This document shows positions 16,734 to 25,226 of a stretch of DNA of 64,000 nucleotides, piece after piece; position 1 is the stretch's first letter, and each line of letters begins with the position of its first letter. The notes below the pieces were generated by a model. It had not been told where the DNA came from. It searched no databases and was given only the letters and a program-made list of their open reading frames with translations. Origin of the DNA: an uncultured Actinomycetes bacterium (lineage in GTDB: Bacteria > Actinomycetota > Actinomycetes > Mycobacteriales > Nakamurellaceae); contig CALANS010000204.1 in NCBI GenBank assembly GCA_937926105.1, positions 11,762 through 75,761 of the forward strand, read 5' to 3'. Made by a program: the position numbers and the translations under genes.

Positions 16734-17043
16734 GTCATGCCTCCCGTCCGGGTCGTCCGGACCATTGGTCGGCCGAGGTGCCATCGGCCGGCAGCGGAGC
16801 AGCCGCCGGCGGCGGCCCCCGCCGAACCTTACATGAAACAACAGACTCGATCACTCTAGGCGTGCGCGCAACCCCTCGTCGCTGTGGCGGATCCATTGGC
16901 AGACGCGCCGATATTTCCGGGAGAGATTGCGGTGTGAGGCTTGACAGGGGCAGCGGGGCGGGACTCTACTTGTGACGAATCGTGTGCCATTGCGATCGAT
17001 CATGTTTGATTGCTGCGTGCCCGCAGCCGAGTGGGAGGTCCCC
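16734..17043. other. Divergent control region between deoR-gal operon and CUT1 importer
   Basis: 310 bases with no gene. It holds the promoter at 16941-16970 for the + strand importer. TGAAACA at 16834-16840 (TGTTTCA toward deoR) and TGTTTGA at 17003-17009 (toward the importer) lie within ATCA-N4-TGAT-like surroundings. The near-identical heptamers could be DeoR sites. An open frame begins at 16972, at the predicted transcription start, and is not the real start. Confidence 0.5.
16941..16970 (+). promoter_or_regulatory. Candidate promoter of the CUT1 sugar importer operon
   Basis: TTGACA at 16941-16946, an 18-base spacer, TCTACT at 16965-16970. Transcription would start near 16977, which leaves a 5' leader of about 65 bases including GGGAGGT before ATG 17044. 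Confidence 0.5.
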
Positions 17044-18531
17044 ATGAGCAAGAAGCAGCGCCCCGTCGAGGGATCGTCGCGGGAGTTGGACCGCCGGGCG
17101 GTGCTGAAGGGATTCGCGGGGGTGGCGGCGTTCGCGGCGCTGCCGTTGGCGCTGGATGCCTGCTCCAGCGGCTCGGGCGGGGCGGGCACCACGGGGGCGG
17201 GCACGTCCGGGCCGGGCGCATCCGGCACCGGAAGCAGTCCGGCGTCGAGCGCCGGCGGCGGGACCTCCAGCGCCGCCGGCGGAACCGGCAGTTCCGTCAC
17301 CGCCCCTAGCGCGTCCGCATCGGGTGGTGGCGGTGCCTCTGGCTCGGTCAGCGTTCCCAAGGTCAGCGGCACACTGACCATCGGGTCGAACTACTCGGAC
17401 GCGGGGGTGAAGAAGGCCTTCGGCGACGTGGCCACCGCGTTCGGCAACGCCAGCGGCGCGAGCGTGACGGTCAACACCGTCGATCACAACACGTTCCAGA
17501 ACAAGATCCAGCAGTACCTGCAGGGCACCCCGGACGACGTGTTCAGTTGGTTCGCCGGGTACCGCATGCAGTTCTTCGCGGCGCAGGGCCTCGTCTCGCC
17601 GATCGACGACGTGTGGGACAAGATCGGCGGCAACTTCTCCGACGCGGCCAAGGCGGTATCCAAGGGCGCCGACGGGCACTACTACTTCGTGCCGATCTAC
17701 AACTATCCGTGGGTGATGAACTACCGCAAGAGCGTATTCGACGAGCACGGCTACCAGATCCCGGCGACCTGGGACGACCTGATCGCGCTGTGCGAGAAGA
17801 TGAAGACCGACGGGCTGGTGCCCATCTCCTGGACGGACAAGGATGGCTGGCCCGCCATGGGCACGTTCGACATCCTGAACATGCGAATGAACGGGTATCA
17901 GTTCCACGTGGACCTGATGGCGCACAAGGAGTCCTGGGCGGACCCGAAGGTCGTCGCGGTCTTCGACCAGTGGCGCAAGCTCACCCCGTACTACCAGACC
18001 GGAGCGAACGGCCGGACCTGGGAGGAAGCGGCGCAGGACCTGCAGAACAAGAAGACCGGCATGATGTTCATCGGCGCCGGACAGGCCGGACAGCAGTTCT
18101 CCAAGGAAAACCTCCCGGACCTGCACTTCTTCCCCTTCCCGGCGATCAACTCGCAGTACGGAACGGATTCCATCGATGCCCCGATGGACGGCTTCATGAT
18201 GTCCAAGGCGCCCAAGAACAAAGAGGCAGCCACCGCGTTCCTGGAGTTCCTGGGCACGCCGCACGCCGAGTCGATCTACCTGGCCTCCGATCCCACCGAT
18301 GTCGGTGTGGCGACGGATTATGACCAGAGCACCTACAACGCGCTACAAAAGGCGTCGGCCGAACTCATCGGCAAGACCGCGCACATTGCGCAATTCCTGG
18401 ACCGGGACACCCGGCCGGACTTCGCCTACCCGATCGTGCAGAACGCGCTGCAGTCGTTCATCACCAACCAGGACTCCCAGGCCGTGTGCCAGCAGTTGGA
18501 GACCCAGGCCAAGGCCGTCTTCGCCAGCTGA
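17044..18531 (+). CDS. Sugar ABC transporter substrate-binding lipoprotein, family 1 (CUT1)
   Basis: 495 aa from ATG 17044 with GGGAGGT 5 bases upstream. A Tat-type signal (DRRAVLKGFAG) leads to lipobox LDAC near residues 36-39, then a long Ser/Gly/Ala/Thr linker of about 65 residues, then a family 1 binding fold (GTLTIGSNYSDAGVKKAFGDVATAF, DDVFSWFAGYRMQFFAAQG, VPIYNYPWVMNYRKSVFDEHGY). This family binds oligosaccharides such as maltose, raffinose or galactosides. Its position between the gal operon and two galactosidase genes makes a galactoside the likely cargo. Two permeases follow on the same strand. Confidence 0.93.
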   Translation: MSKKQRPVEGSSRELDRRAVLKGFAGVAAFAALPLALDACSSGSGGAGTTGAGTSGPGASGTGSSPASSAGGGTSSAAGGTGSSVTAPSASASGGGGASGSVSVPKVSGTLTIGSNYSDAGVKKAFGDVATAFGNASGASVTVNTVDHNTFQNKIQQYLQGTPDDVFSWFAGYRMQFFAAQGLVSPIDDVWDKIGGNFSDAAKAVSKGADGHYYFVPIYNYPWVMNYRKSVFDEHGYQIPATWDDLIALCEKMKTDGLVPISWTDKDGWPAMGTFDILNMRMNGYQFHVDLMAHKESWADPKVVAVFDQWRKLTPYYQTGANGRTWEEAAQDLQNKKTGMMFIGAGQAGQQFSKENLPDLHFFPFPAINSQYGTDSIDAPMDGFMMSKAPKNKEAATAFLEFLGTPHAESIYLASDPTDVGVATDYDQSTYNALQKASAELIGKTAHIAQFLDRDTRPDFAYPIVQNALQSFITNQDSQAVCQQLETQAKAVFAS

Positions 18532-18552
18532 GCCGGCGAGTACCACAGCGCG

Positions 18553-19500
18553 ATGTCAACGCCGCCGTCGACGGACACACTTCCGGTGACGACAGTCCGC
18601 CGGACGCGGGGCGGCCGGATGCGCCGCCTCACCCGCCGGGACTCGGTGGTGCTCGGCCTGATGCTGGGCATCCCGCTGCTGATCGACCTGGCGTTCATCT
18701 GGGGTCCGGCGATCGCCAGCGTCTTCCTGTCCTTCACCAATGCGCAGGGCGCGCGGGCGGTGGCGTGGATCGGCGGCGAGAACTACCACTTCATGGCCAC
18801 GGTGGACTACGAGTTCTGGCCGGCCGTCCGGCACAACCTGCTGTGGCTGGGCGTGTTCATCGTGATCGCCACCCCGTTGGGAATGCTGTTCGCGGTCCTT
18901 TTGAACAACAACATCAAGGGCACCAGGATCTACCAGAGCATCTTCTTCCTGCCGGTCATGCTCTCGCTGGCCTTGATCGGCATCATCTGGCAGCTGATGT
19001 ACTCCCCGGACAACGGTCTGATCAACAACATCATCGGAAAGACGGGCCAGGGCAACCAGATCGACTGGCTCGGTGATCCGCACATCAATCTGTGGGCGGT
19101 GCTGGTGGAGGCCACCTGGCGGCAGGCCGGATACGTCATGGTGCTCTATCTGGCGGGGCTGAAGGCGGTCGACCCCTCGCTGCAGGAGGCCGCGTCACTG
19201 GATGGCGCCAACGCCTGGCAGATGTTCTGGCGGGTGGTATTCCCGACCCTGCGACCGATCAACATCGTGATCCTGGTGGTCACCGTGATCGAGTCACTGC
19301 GCGCATTCGACCTGGTCTATATCACCAACGGCGGCACCAACGGGCTCGAGCTGCTCAGCGCGATCATCACCCAGCAGATCCTGGGAGCCGGCAACAAGAT
19401 CGGCTACGGATCGGCGATCGGTGTTGTGCTGCTGGTGATCTCGCTGGTACCCATCGTGTACTTCCTGACGGTGCAGTTCCGCAAGGAGAAGCAGCCATGA
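18553..19500 (+). CDS. Sugar ABC transporter permease, MalF/UgpA type
   Basis: 315 aa from ATG 18553, 21 bases after the binding-protein gene. About six predicted membrane helices (for example LMLGIPLLIDLAFIWGPAIASVFL and VFIVIATPLGMLFAVLL). The cytoplasmic EAA loop EAASLDGANAWQMFWRVVFPTLRP is the ATPase contact of this family. It is one half of the CUT1 channel, translationally coupled to the next permease through an ATGA overlap. Confidence 0.95.
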   Translation: MSTPPSTDTLPVTTVRRTRGGRMRRLTRRDSVVLGLMLGIPLLIDLAFIWGPAIASVFLSFTNAQGARAVAWIGGENYHFMATVDYEFWPAVRHNLLWLGVFIVIATPLGMLFAVLLNNNIKGTRIYQSIFFLPVMLSLALIGIIWQLMYSPDNGLINNIIGKTGQGNQIDWLGDPHINLWAVLVEATWRQAGYVMVLYLAGLKAVDPSLQEAASLDGANAWQMFWRVVFPTLRPINIVILVVTVIESLRAFDLVYITNGGTNGLELLSAIITQQILGAGNKIGYGSAIGVVLLVISLVPIVYFLTVQFRKEKQP

Positions 19501-20411
19501 CGGCCGCCACCGACCGGGCGCCTGCTCCGGCCACCGAGGTTGTCCACGTGGGTCGGCCGCGCGCCAAGCGCCGCGTCGGCTCCTACGTGTTCCTGACCCT
19601 CGCCGCGATCTTCTGGATCGCCCCGGTGCTGTGGACGCTGTACACCGCCCTCCGGCCGGTGTCCGATACGGACGCGCACGGCTACTTCTCCTGGCCACGG
19701 ATGCTCACCCTGGAAAACTTCATCAACGCGTGGAACCAGGGCGACATCATCCACTACTTCCTGAACTCGGTGTACATCACGGTCCCGGCCGTGCTGATCA
19801 CACTGTTCCTGTCGACCTGCGTTGCCTACGTGGTCTCCCGGTGGAGCTTCAAGTTCAACCTGGTGATGCTGCTGATCTTCACCGCCGGGAACCTGCTGCC
19901 ACAGCAGGTGTTCCTGGCACCGCTGTTCAAGGTGTACCTGGCGATCTCGCTGCCGGACTGGCTGTCCGACTCGGGCAAGCTGTACGACTCGCTGTTCGGT
20001 CTGGTGGCCATCAACGTCTCGTTCCAGATGGGCTTCTGCGTCTTCGTGCTGAGCAACTTCATGAAGACGATTCCGCACGAGATCACCGAGGCCGCGCTGG
20101 TAGATGGCGCGTCGGTGTGGACGCAGTACTGGAAGCTGACGCTGCCGCTGTGCCGACCCGCGCTGGCCGCGATGGCCACGTTGCTGACCACGTGGATCTA
20201 CAACGACTTTTTCTGGGCGGTGGCGCTCATCTCGACCGGGAGCAAGTACCCGATCACCACGGCGATCTTGAATCTGAAGGGCACCTATGCGGTCAACAAC
20301 AACCTGTTGGCCGCCGGGGCGATGATCATTGCCATTCCCACGCTGGCCGTCTACTTCGCCCTGCAGCGGCAGTTCATCTCCGGGCTCACCCTGGGCAGCA
20401 CCAAGGCCTGA
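19497..20411 (+). CDS. Sugar ABC transporter permease, MalG/UgpE type
   Basis: 304 aa from the ATG at 19497 inside the previous stop (ATGA). Six predicted helices; the EAA loop reads EAALVDGASVWTQYWKLTLPLCRPAL and the LEN motif (LTLENFINAWNQGD) lies in the first outer region. It is the MalG-type partner of the 18553 permease. No ATP-binding gene follows, so the importer must borrow an ATPase encoded elsewhere, as MsiK does for many actinobacterial CUT1 systems. Confidence 0.95.
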   Translation: MTAATDRAPAPATEVVHVGRPRAKRRVGSYVFLTLAAIFWIAPVLWTLYTALRPVSDTDAHGYFSWPRMLTLENFINAWNQGDIIHYFLNSVYITVPAVLITLFLSTCVAYVVSRWSFKFNLVMLLIFTAGNLLPQQVFLAPLFKVYLAISLPDWLSDSGKLYDSLFGLVAINVSFQMGFCVFVLSNFMKTIPHEITEAALVDGASVWTQYWKLTLPLCRPALAAMATLLTTWIYNDFFWAVALISTGSKYPITTAILNLKGTYAVNNNLLAAGAMIIAIPTLAVYFALQRQFISGLTLGSTKA

Positions 20412-20432
20412 GCGGGCGCCGTCCCGCGGCGT

Positions 20433-20481
20433 TACGACGCGCTGTCCGGGCTGGCTCGTGCCGCTACGACGCGCTGTCCGG
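20433..20481. repeat. 17-bp direct repeat duplicating the GH42 C-terminal codons
   Basis: TACGACGCGCTGTCCGG occurs at 20433-20449 and 20465-20481. On the minus strand the second copy encodes the last residues of the beta-galactosidase (PDSA), and its stop codon overlaps the copy edge. A 32-base local duplication just downstream of the gene is the simple explanation. Confidence 0.7.
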
Positions 20482-22575
20482 TCCGGGGCCGGGTTCGGTG
20501 CCGGGTCCGGTGCCCGACAGGTGCTCCCGGATCACCGCAACGCCACCCGCGGCCAGCTCGGCGGTTCCGTTCGTCGGCGCGCCGGAGAGCAGGTCCGTCC
20601 CGGTCGCCGGCACCCGGACCGACCGGTTGGAATGGTTGATCAGAAACAGGTAGCCGTCCCGATCTCGCCGTCGACGAACCGCCTCCACCCCGTCCGGCAG
20701 CCCGGGCACCACCGGATGCACGCCGGTCTCGACCAGCACCCGCCGCAGCAACGCGGCTCGGCCGTTTGGTGCCAGCCGGGTGCCGACGTACCAGGTGACC
20801 CCCGAACCGACCTGGCGCCGAGTCACGGCCGGGGCAGCGTCGACCGGGCCGCCGCGGTAGGCGGCGATCACCTCGGCGTCACCGACGGTGCCATACTCGC
20901 TCCACACCGTCCCCGGGCCGAACTGGCTCAGCTCGACCTGCTGACCGGCCAACAGCGGGTAGAACTCCTCGATGCGCAGCCCGAGCAGATCGCGCAGCGC
21001 GCCGGGGTATCCGCCGGCGAGCACGTGGTCGTCGGCGTCGGCAATGCCCGAGAAGTACGTCACCAACAGGGTGCCGCCGCCCTCGGCGAACTGTCGCAGG
21101 CTCGCTGCCGCCGCCTCGTCCAGCAGGTACAGCACCGGGACGATCAGCAGCCGGTACCGGCCGAGATCGCCGGCCGGATGGGCGAAGTCGGCCGTGACCC
21201 CGGCCCGCCACAGTGCGCGGTGCCAGGCCCGGGACTCGGCGATCACATCGACGTCGACGCTGGGGTGCGAGTCCAGCTCCGCCGCCCACCAGGAGGGCCA
21301 GTCGCGCAGGATGGCCACCTCCGCCGGCTGAACCGAGCTGCCGGCCACCTCTGCCAGGTGCTGCAGGTCGGCGCCTAGTTGCACCACCTCGCGCCACCGC
21401 CGGGAGTCGGTGCCGGCGTGCGGCAGCATGCCGGAATGGAACTTCTCCGCGCCCGACACCGACGCCCGCCACTGGAAGAACAGTGTGCCGTCGGCGCCCC
21501 GGGCCAGGTGCGACAAGGAGTTCCGGCGCATCTCGCCCGGCGCCTTGGCCCGGTTGCGCGGTTGCCAGTTCACCGCAGACGTCGAGTGTTCCATCAGCAG
21601 CCATGGCCTGCCGGTGGCGAGCGAGCGCATCAGGTCGGCGCTCATCGCCAGCTGCTCAGCGCCGTCCGGGTCGTCGGCGATCAGGTAGTGGTCGTTGGAC
21701 ACCAGATCCGTGTGGCCGGCGAAGCGCCAGTAGTCGATCGGCTTGTGAAGGCTCATGAAGTTGGTGGTGACCGGCTGTGCGGCCCGTGCTCGGAGGGCCT
21801 GGACCTCCGCGGTGTAACAGGCCAGCAGCTCGTCGGAGCCGAACCGCCACCAGTCCAGTTGCTGGGTCGGATTCGGGAAACTCTGGTAGGCCACCGCGCG
21901 TGGGGGCAGTACGTCTGCCCAGTCCTCGTAGTGCTGGCTCCAGAACGCCGTTCCCCAGGCCCGGTTCAACTCGTCCAGGCCGCCGTATCGTCGCTGCAGC
22001 CAGGCCCGGAATGCCGCGGCCGACCCGTCGCAGAAGCAGTGCCAGTTGTGGCAGCCGTACTCGTTGTGCACGTGCCACATCACCACCGCCGGATGCTGCG
22101 CGTAGCGGTCGGCGAGGGCCGTGGCCAGGGCGGTCGCCGCGCTCCGATAGGCCGGTGACGACGGGCAGAACGCCTGCCGTGCTCCGTGACTGCGGCGCGT
22201 CCCATCGGCGTCCACCAGGGCGGCATCCGGATGTGCCCGCAGGAACCACGGCGGCGGTGACGCGGTACCGGTGGCCAGGTCGACGGCGATCCCGCCCTCG
22301 TGCAGCAGCCCCAGCACACGGTCCAGCCAGCCGAACTCGTAGCTGCCTTGGTGGCGCTCCAGCAGCGCCCAGGAGAACACGCCAACGGTCACCAGGTTGA
22401 CTCCGGCCTCCTGCATCAGCGCGATGTCCTCGCGCCACACCGATTGCGGCCACTGTTCCGGGTTGTAGTCGCCGCCGAATGCAAGCCGGCCGCCGAGTGC
22501 CGCCGTGACGGCCGCCATGCCCGTGGATGTCTGTGCTGCCGGCGTGGCGTCGCCGTGTGTCTGCGTTGCCGTCAT
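20464..22575 (-). CDS. Beta-galactosidase, glycoside hydrolase family 42
   Basis: 703 aa from ATG 22575 with GGGAGGCGG upstream. It hydrolyses terminal beta-D-galactosides by the retaining mechanism. Seen: the GH42 N-terminal GGDYNPEQWPQSVWREDIALMQEAGVN block (34-60); acid/base Glu172 in HVHNEYG, followed by the Cys-rich CHNWHCFCDG zinc-type loop (175-184); nucleophile Glu329 in LLMEHSTSAVNW. The trimerisation and C-terminal domains follow in the usual order. No signal peptide, so it acts on imported galactosides in the cytoplasm. The tail ends in a Gly/Pro/Thr-rich stretch. It is convergent with the CUT1 importer and divergent from the secreted GH27 enzyme; its product feeds the Leloir operon. 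Confidence 0.95.
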   Translation of the reverse strand: MTATQTHGDATPAAQTSTGMAAVTAALGGRLAFGGDYNPEQWPQSVWREDIALMQEAGVNLVTVGVFSWALLERHQGSYEFGWLDRVLGLLHEGGIAVDLATGTASPPPWFLRAHPDAALVDADGTRRSHGARQAFCPSSPAYRSAATALATALADRYAQHPAVVMWHVHNEYGCHNWHCFCDGSAAAFRAWLQRRYGGLDELNRAWGTAFWSQHYEDWADVLPPRAVAYQSFPNPTQQLDWWRFGSDELLACYTAEVQALRARAAQPVTTNFMSLHKPIDYWRFAGHTDLVSNDHYLIADDPDGAEQLAMSADLMRSLATGRPWLLMEHSTSAVNWQPRNRAKAPGEMRRNSLSHLARGADGTLFFQWRASVSGAEKFHSGMLPHAGTDSRRWREVVQLGADLQHLAEVAGSSVQPAEVAILRDWPSWWAAELDSHPSVDVDVIAESRAWHRALWRAGVTADFAHPAGDLGRYRLLIVPVLYLLDEAAAASLRQFAEGGGTLLVTYFSGIADADDHVLAGGYPGALRDLLGLRIEEFYPLLAGQQVELSQFGPGTVWSEYGTVGDAEVIAAYRGGPVDAAPAVTRRQVGSGVTWYVGTRLAPNGRAALLRRVLVETGVHPVVPGLPDGVEAVRRRRDRDGYLFLINHSNRSVRVPATGTDLLSGAPTNGTAELAAGGVAVIREHLSGTGPGTEPGPGPDSAS

Positions 22576-22848
22576 GCCGGCACCGCCTCCCGTGCTGCTG
22601 GTGGTGTTCCGCGGTCATCCTGGTCCGCCGCCGGCTCGCGGCGACGCCGCTCGGATGATAGATCGGCTGGTAGGCCCACGAGTATTCAAACACTTTCCAA
22701 CAAATGCTTGCAATAGCGCACGGTGACGACTAGAACACTAGCTGTACCTGATCGTTTATGTCCAATTCACTGTCGGCTGATGTGCCAATATGTGCACCTG
22801 GTCGACGGCGGAGCGTGGACGTCGGAGACGCAGGAAGGACGGGGCAAG

Positions 22849-25020
22849 GTGAGTAGGAACAGGCGCAGGATGGCACGGAGGGCGCTCGTCGCGGTGGCTG
22901 CGGGTGCGCTGGTGTTCAGCATGGGCGTGGTGGGCGCTGAAGTCGCCCAGGCATACACCACCAGCGGAGGGCACGACGCCCCCGAAATCTTGGGCGCCAC
23001 GCCACAAATGGGCTGGAACGACTGGAACGCCTTCGGATGTGACGTCGATGCCCAGCTGGTGGAGCAGACGGCCGACACGATGGTCGCCAATGGGATGAAG
23101 GCGGCCGGCTACGAGTACGTCAACATCGACGACTGCTGGCTGGAGAAGGAGCGCGACGCGGACGGCAACCTGGTTCCGGACCCGACGAAGTTCCCCGACG
23201 GCATCAAGGCGGTCGCGGACTACGTGCACGCGAAGGGCCTGAAGCTGGGCATCTACAACAGTGCCGGGACCGAGACCTGCGCCGGGTATCCGGGCAGTCT
23301 CGGGCACGAGAAGCAGGATGCGCAGACATGGGCGTCCTGGGGGGTGGATTACCTCAAGTACGACAACTGCAACAACCAGGGCAGTTCGACCCGGCAGCAG
23401 TACATCGACCGGTACATGGCGATGGCCGACGCACTCAAGGCCACCGGCCGCACCATCTTCTACAGCCTGTGCGAGTGGGGGGTGAACGACCCCTGGACCT
23501 GGGCCGGGCAGGTCGGGCAATCCTGGCGCACCACCGGGGACATCCGCGACAACTACGCGAGCATGCTCTCGATCTTCAACACCAACGTGTGGCTCTACCC
23601 GTACGCGGGGCCGGGCGGCTGGAACGACCCGGACATGCTGGAGATCGGCAATGGCGGGATGACCACCGCCGAGTACCAGACCGAGTTCAGCCTGTGGGCG
23701 CAGATGGCCGCGCCGCTGCTGGCGGGCACCGACCTGCGCACGATGAGCAAGGCCGACCTGGCCATCTACACTAACAAGGACGTGATCGCGGTCGATCAGG
23801 ACCCGCTCGGCAAGCAGGGCATTCCCGTTGCTGCTGGAGGCCAACCGGCCGGCAACGACGGGCTGTGGGTGATCACCAAGCCGCTTGCCAACGGCGACCG
23901 CTCGGTGCTGCTGTTCAATTCCACGGGTACCGCGGCAACCATCGGCACGACGGCGGCCGAGGTGGGCATGGGTCCGGCCCGCAACTACACCCTGGACAAC
24001 CTGTGGAGCAACGCCACGACCGAGACCGCGGGAACCATCGCGGCGTCGGTGCCGGCCCACGGTGTGGTGATGTATCGGGTGTCCGCGCACGCGCCGGCCA
24101 CCGTGGCCCCGGATGTCTCGGTGGCCATGACCGGGCTCGATGCTCAGGCAGAGCCCGGCACCGCCAGCACCGTCACCGTCTCAGTCACCAACCACGGCGC
24201 GGCGGCCGTGGGTTCGGGATCGGTGACGGTGACGGCGCCCACGGGATGGACCGTCACCGCTACCTCACCGACCACCTTCTCCTCGCTCGGTACGGATCGC
24301 ACTGCCACGGCGACGTTCTCGGCGACACCCGGCACGCCGAGCGCACCGCTGGACACCGCGACGGTGACCGCCACCGCGACGTACCGGTGGGGAGGTCAGC
24401 AGCAGACGTCGGTATCCGACAGCCAGACCGCGATCGAGAACGCTCCGGTCTCCGCACCGAACCTGACCTTCTCGTCCGCGACCGACGCCCCGGCGCGTTT
24501 TGGCCAGGTCGGTGACGACTTCGGGATCTCCGGGGCCGGCGACGACCTGTGGGGTAGCCACGACAACTACTCCACCATCTACCGCACGGGCGTCGTCGGG
24601 AACTCGTCGACGGTGCAGACGGAGGTGACGGGGATATCCGGGCTGAGCGGATATGGCAAGACGGGCATCCTGGTGCGCGACTCGATCACCGATGCCGGCG
24701 CGGCGCCGGAGGGCGTGATCCTGTTCGTCTCACCCGAGGGTGGCATCCAACTCGAGTGGAACTCCAACTCGGATACCTCGATCGATGCGGTGACGCCGGC
24801 CAACGGCACGATCGAGCCGACCGTGCCGGTGCACCTGAAGCTGGTGCGCTCCGGGTCGACCTACACCGGCTACTACTCGACCGACGGCGCCACGTGGACA
24901 GAAGTGGGCGCCGCCACGGTTCCGGGGCAGGGCGACACCCAGGACGCCGGCCTGTTCATCACCTCTCATGCGACCGGTTCCCCGGCCCAGGCGTTCTTCT
25001 CCGGATTCACCGTCAGCTGA
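22849..25020 (+). CDS. Secreted alpha-galactosidase, GH27, with NEW3 and C-terminal lectin-like module
   Basis: 723 aa from GTG 22849 (AGGAAGGA upstream; ATG 22870 is the alternative). The Arg-rich signal peptide RALVAVAAGALVFSMGVVGAEVAQA is likely cut after residue 35. The GH27 barrel has QMGWNDWNAFGC (53-64), nucleophile Asp172 in YLKYDNCNN and acid/base Asp231 in RTTGDIRDN, then WNDPDMLEIGNGGMT. After a beta-sandwich (to about 410) comes a NEW3/CARDB-like domain (about 415-525, VSVAMTGLDAQAEPGT), then a DUF1349/ConA-like module (about 540-723, YGKTGILVRDSI, DAGLFITSHATG). It should release galactose from plant or raffinose-type polysaccharides outside the cell. Divergent from the GH42 gene. 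Confidence 0.93.
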   Translation: MSRNRRRMARRALVAVAAGALVFSMGVVGAEVAQAYTTSGGHDAPEILGATPQMGWNDWNAFGCDVDAQLVEQTADTMVANGMKAAGYEYVNIDDCWLEKERDADGNLVPDPTKFPDGIKAVADYVHAKGLKLGIYNSAGTETCAGYPGSLGHEKQDAQTWASWGVDYLKYDNCNNQGSSTRQQYIDRYMAMADALKATGRTIFYSLCEWGVNDPWTWAGQVGQSWRTTGDIRDNYASMLSIFNTNVWLYPYAGPGGWNDPDMLEIGNGGMTTAEYQTEFSLWAQMAAPLLAGTDLRTMSKADLAIYTNKDVIAVDQDPLGKQGIPVAAGGQPAGNDGLWVITKPLANGDRSVLLFNSTGTAATIGTTAAEVGMGPARNYTLDNLWSNATTETAGTIAASVPAHGVVMYRVSAHAPATVAPDVSVAMTGLDAQAEPGTASTVTVSVTNHGAAAVGSGSVTVTAPTGWTVTATSPTTFSSLGTDRTATATFSATPGTPSAPLDTATVTATATYRWGGQQQTSVSDSQTAIENAPVSAPNLTFSSATDAPARFGQVGDDFGISGAGDDLWGSHDNYSTIYRTGVVGNSSTVQTEVTGISGLSGYGKTGILVRDSITDAGAAPEGVILFVSPEGGIQLEWNSNSDTSIDAVTPANGTIEPTVPVHLKLVRSGSTYTGYYSTDGATWTEVGAATVPGQGDTQDAGLFITSHATGSPAQAFFSGFTVS

Positions 25021-25026
25021 GAGGAG

Positions 25027-25133
25027 TCTGAAAACCTGCCCTTAGATTCGGGACCGATTCGGGCGCAGCCGCCTGACCTGGGGCGAGCCGCACGGACCGG
25101 TGCTCCGGAGAAATCTAGGGGCAGGTTTTCAGA
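25027..25133. repeat. 107-bp element with 22-bp inverted terminal repeats
   Basis: The left arm (25027-25048) begins TCTGAAAACCTGCCC and the right arm (25112-25133) ends with its exact complement, GGGCAGGTTTTCAGA. Over 22 bases there is one mismatch. The arms enclose a 63-base GC-rich core with no gene. The element follows the GH27 stop by 6 bases. It could serve as a long-stem terminator, or be a small non-autonomous mobile element (MITE-like); no target-site duplication is visible. Confidence 0.6.
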
Positions 25134-25188
25134 ATCCCGCAGCGCTCGGCCGCATCGCCGAGTGCATCGAGCCAGCGTTATGGAGCGC

Positions 25189-25218
25189 TGTAACAGGGCT
25201 TATATAAGTGCTGTTACA
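25189..25218. promoter_or_regulatory. Nested palindrome, probable MarR operator/promoter
   Basis: TGTAACAG (25189-25196) and CTGTTACA (25211-25218) form a perfect inverted repeat. Its centre coincides with the perfect palindrome CTTATATAAG (25199-25208). In total 26 of 30 positions are symmetric. It ends 8 bases before the marR start and contains TATA-rich -10-like sequence, so binding would shut off marR and the exporter gene. AT-rich dyads of this size are typical of MarR sites. Confidence 0.75.
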
Positions 25219-25226
25219 CTTCGGGA

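Noticed and set aside
16966..18264. Minus-strand open frame of 432 codons opposite the CUT1 binding protein
   Set aside because: Mirror frame of a real gene with Tat signal, lipobox and family 1 motifs.
25111..25226. Insertion-sequence end with transposase
   Set aside because: No transposase frame is present; only the 107-bp inverted-repeat element, reported separately.
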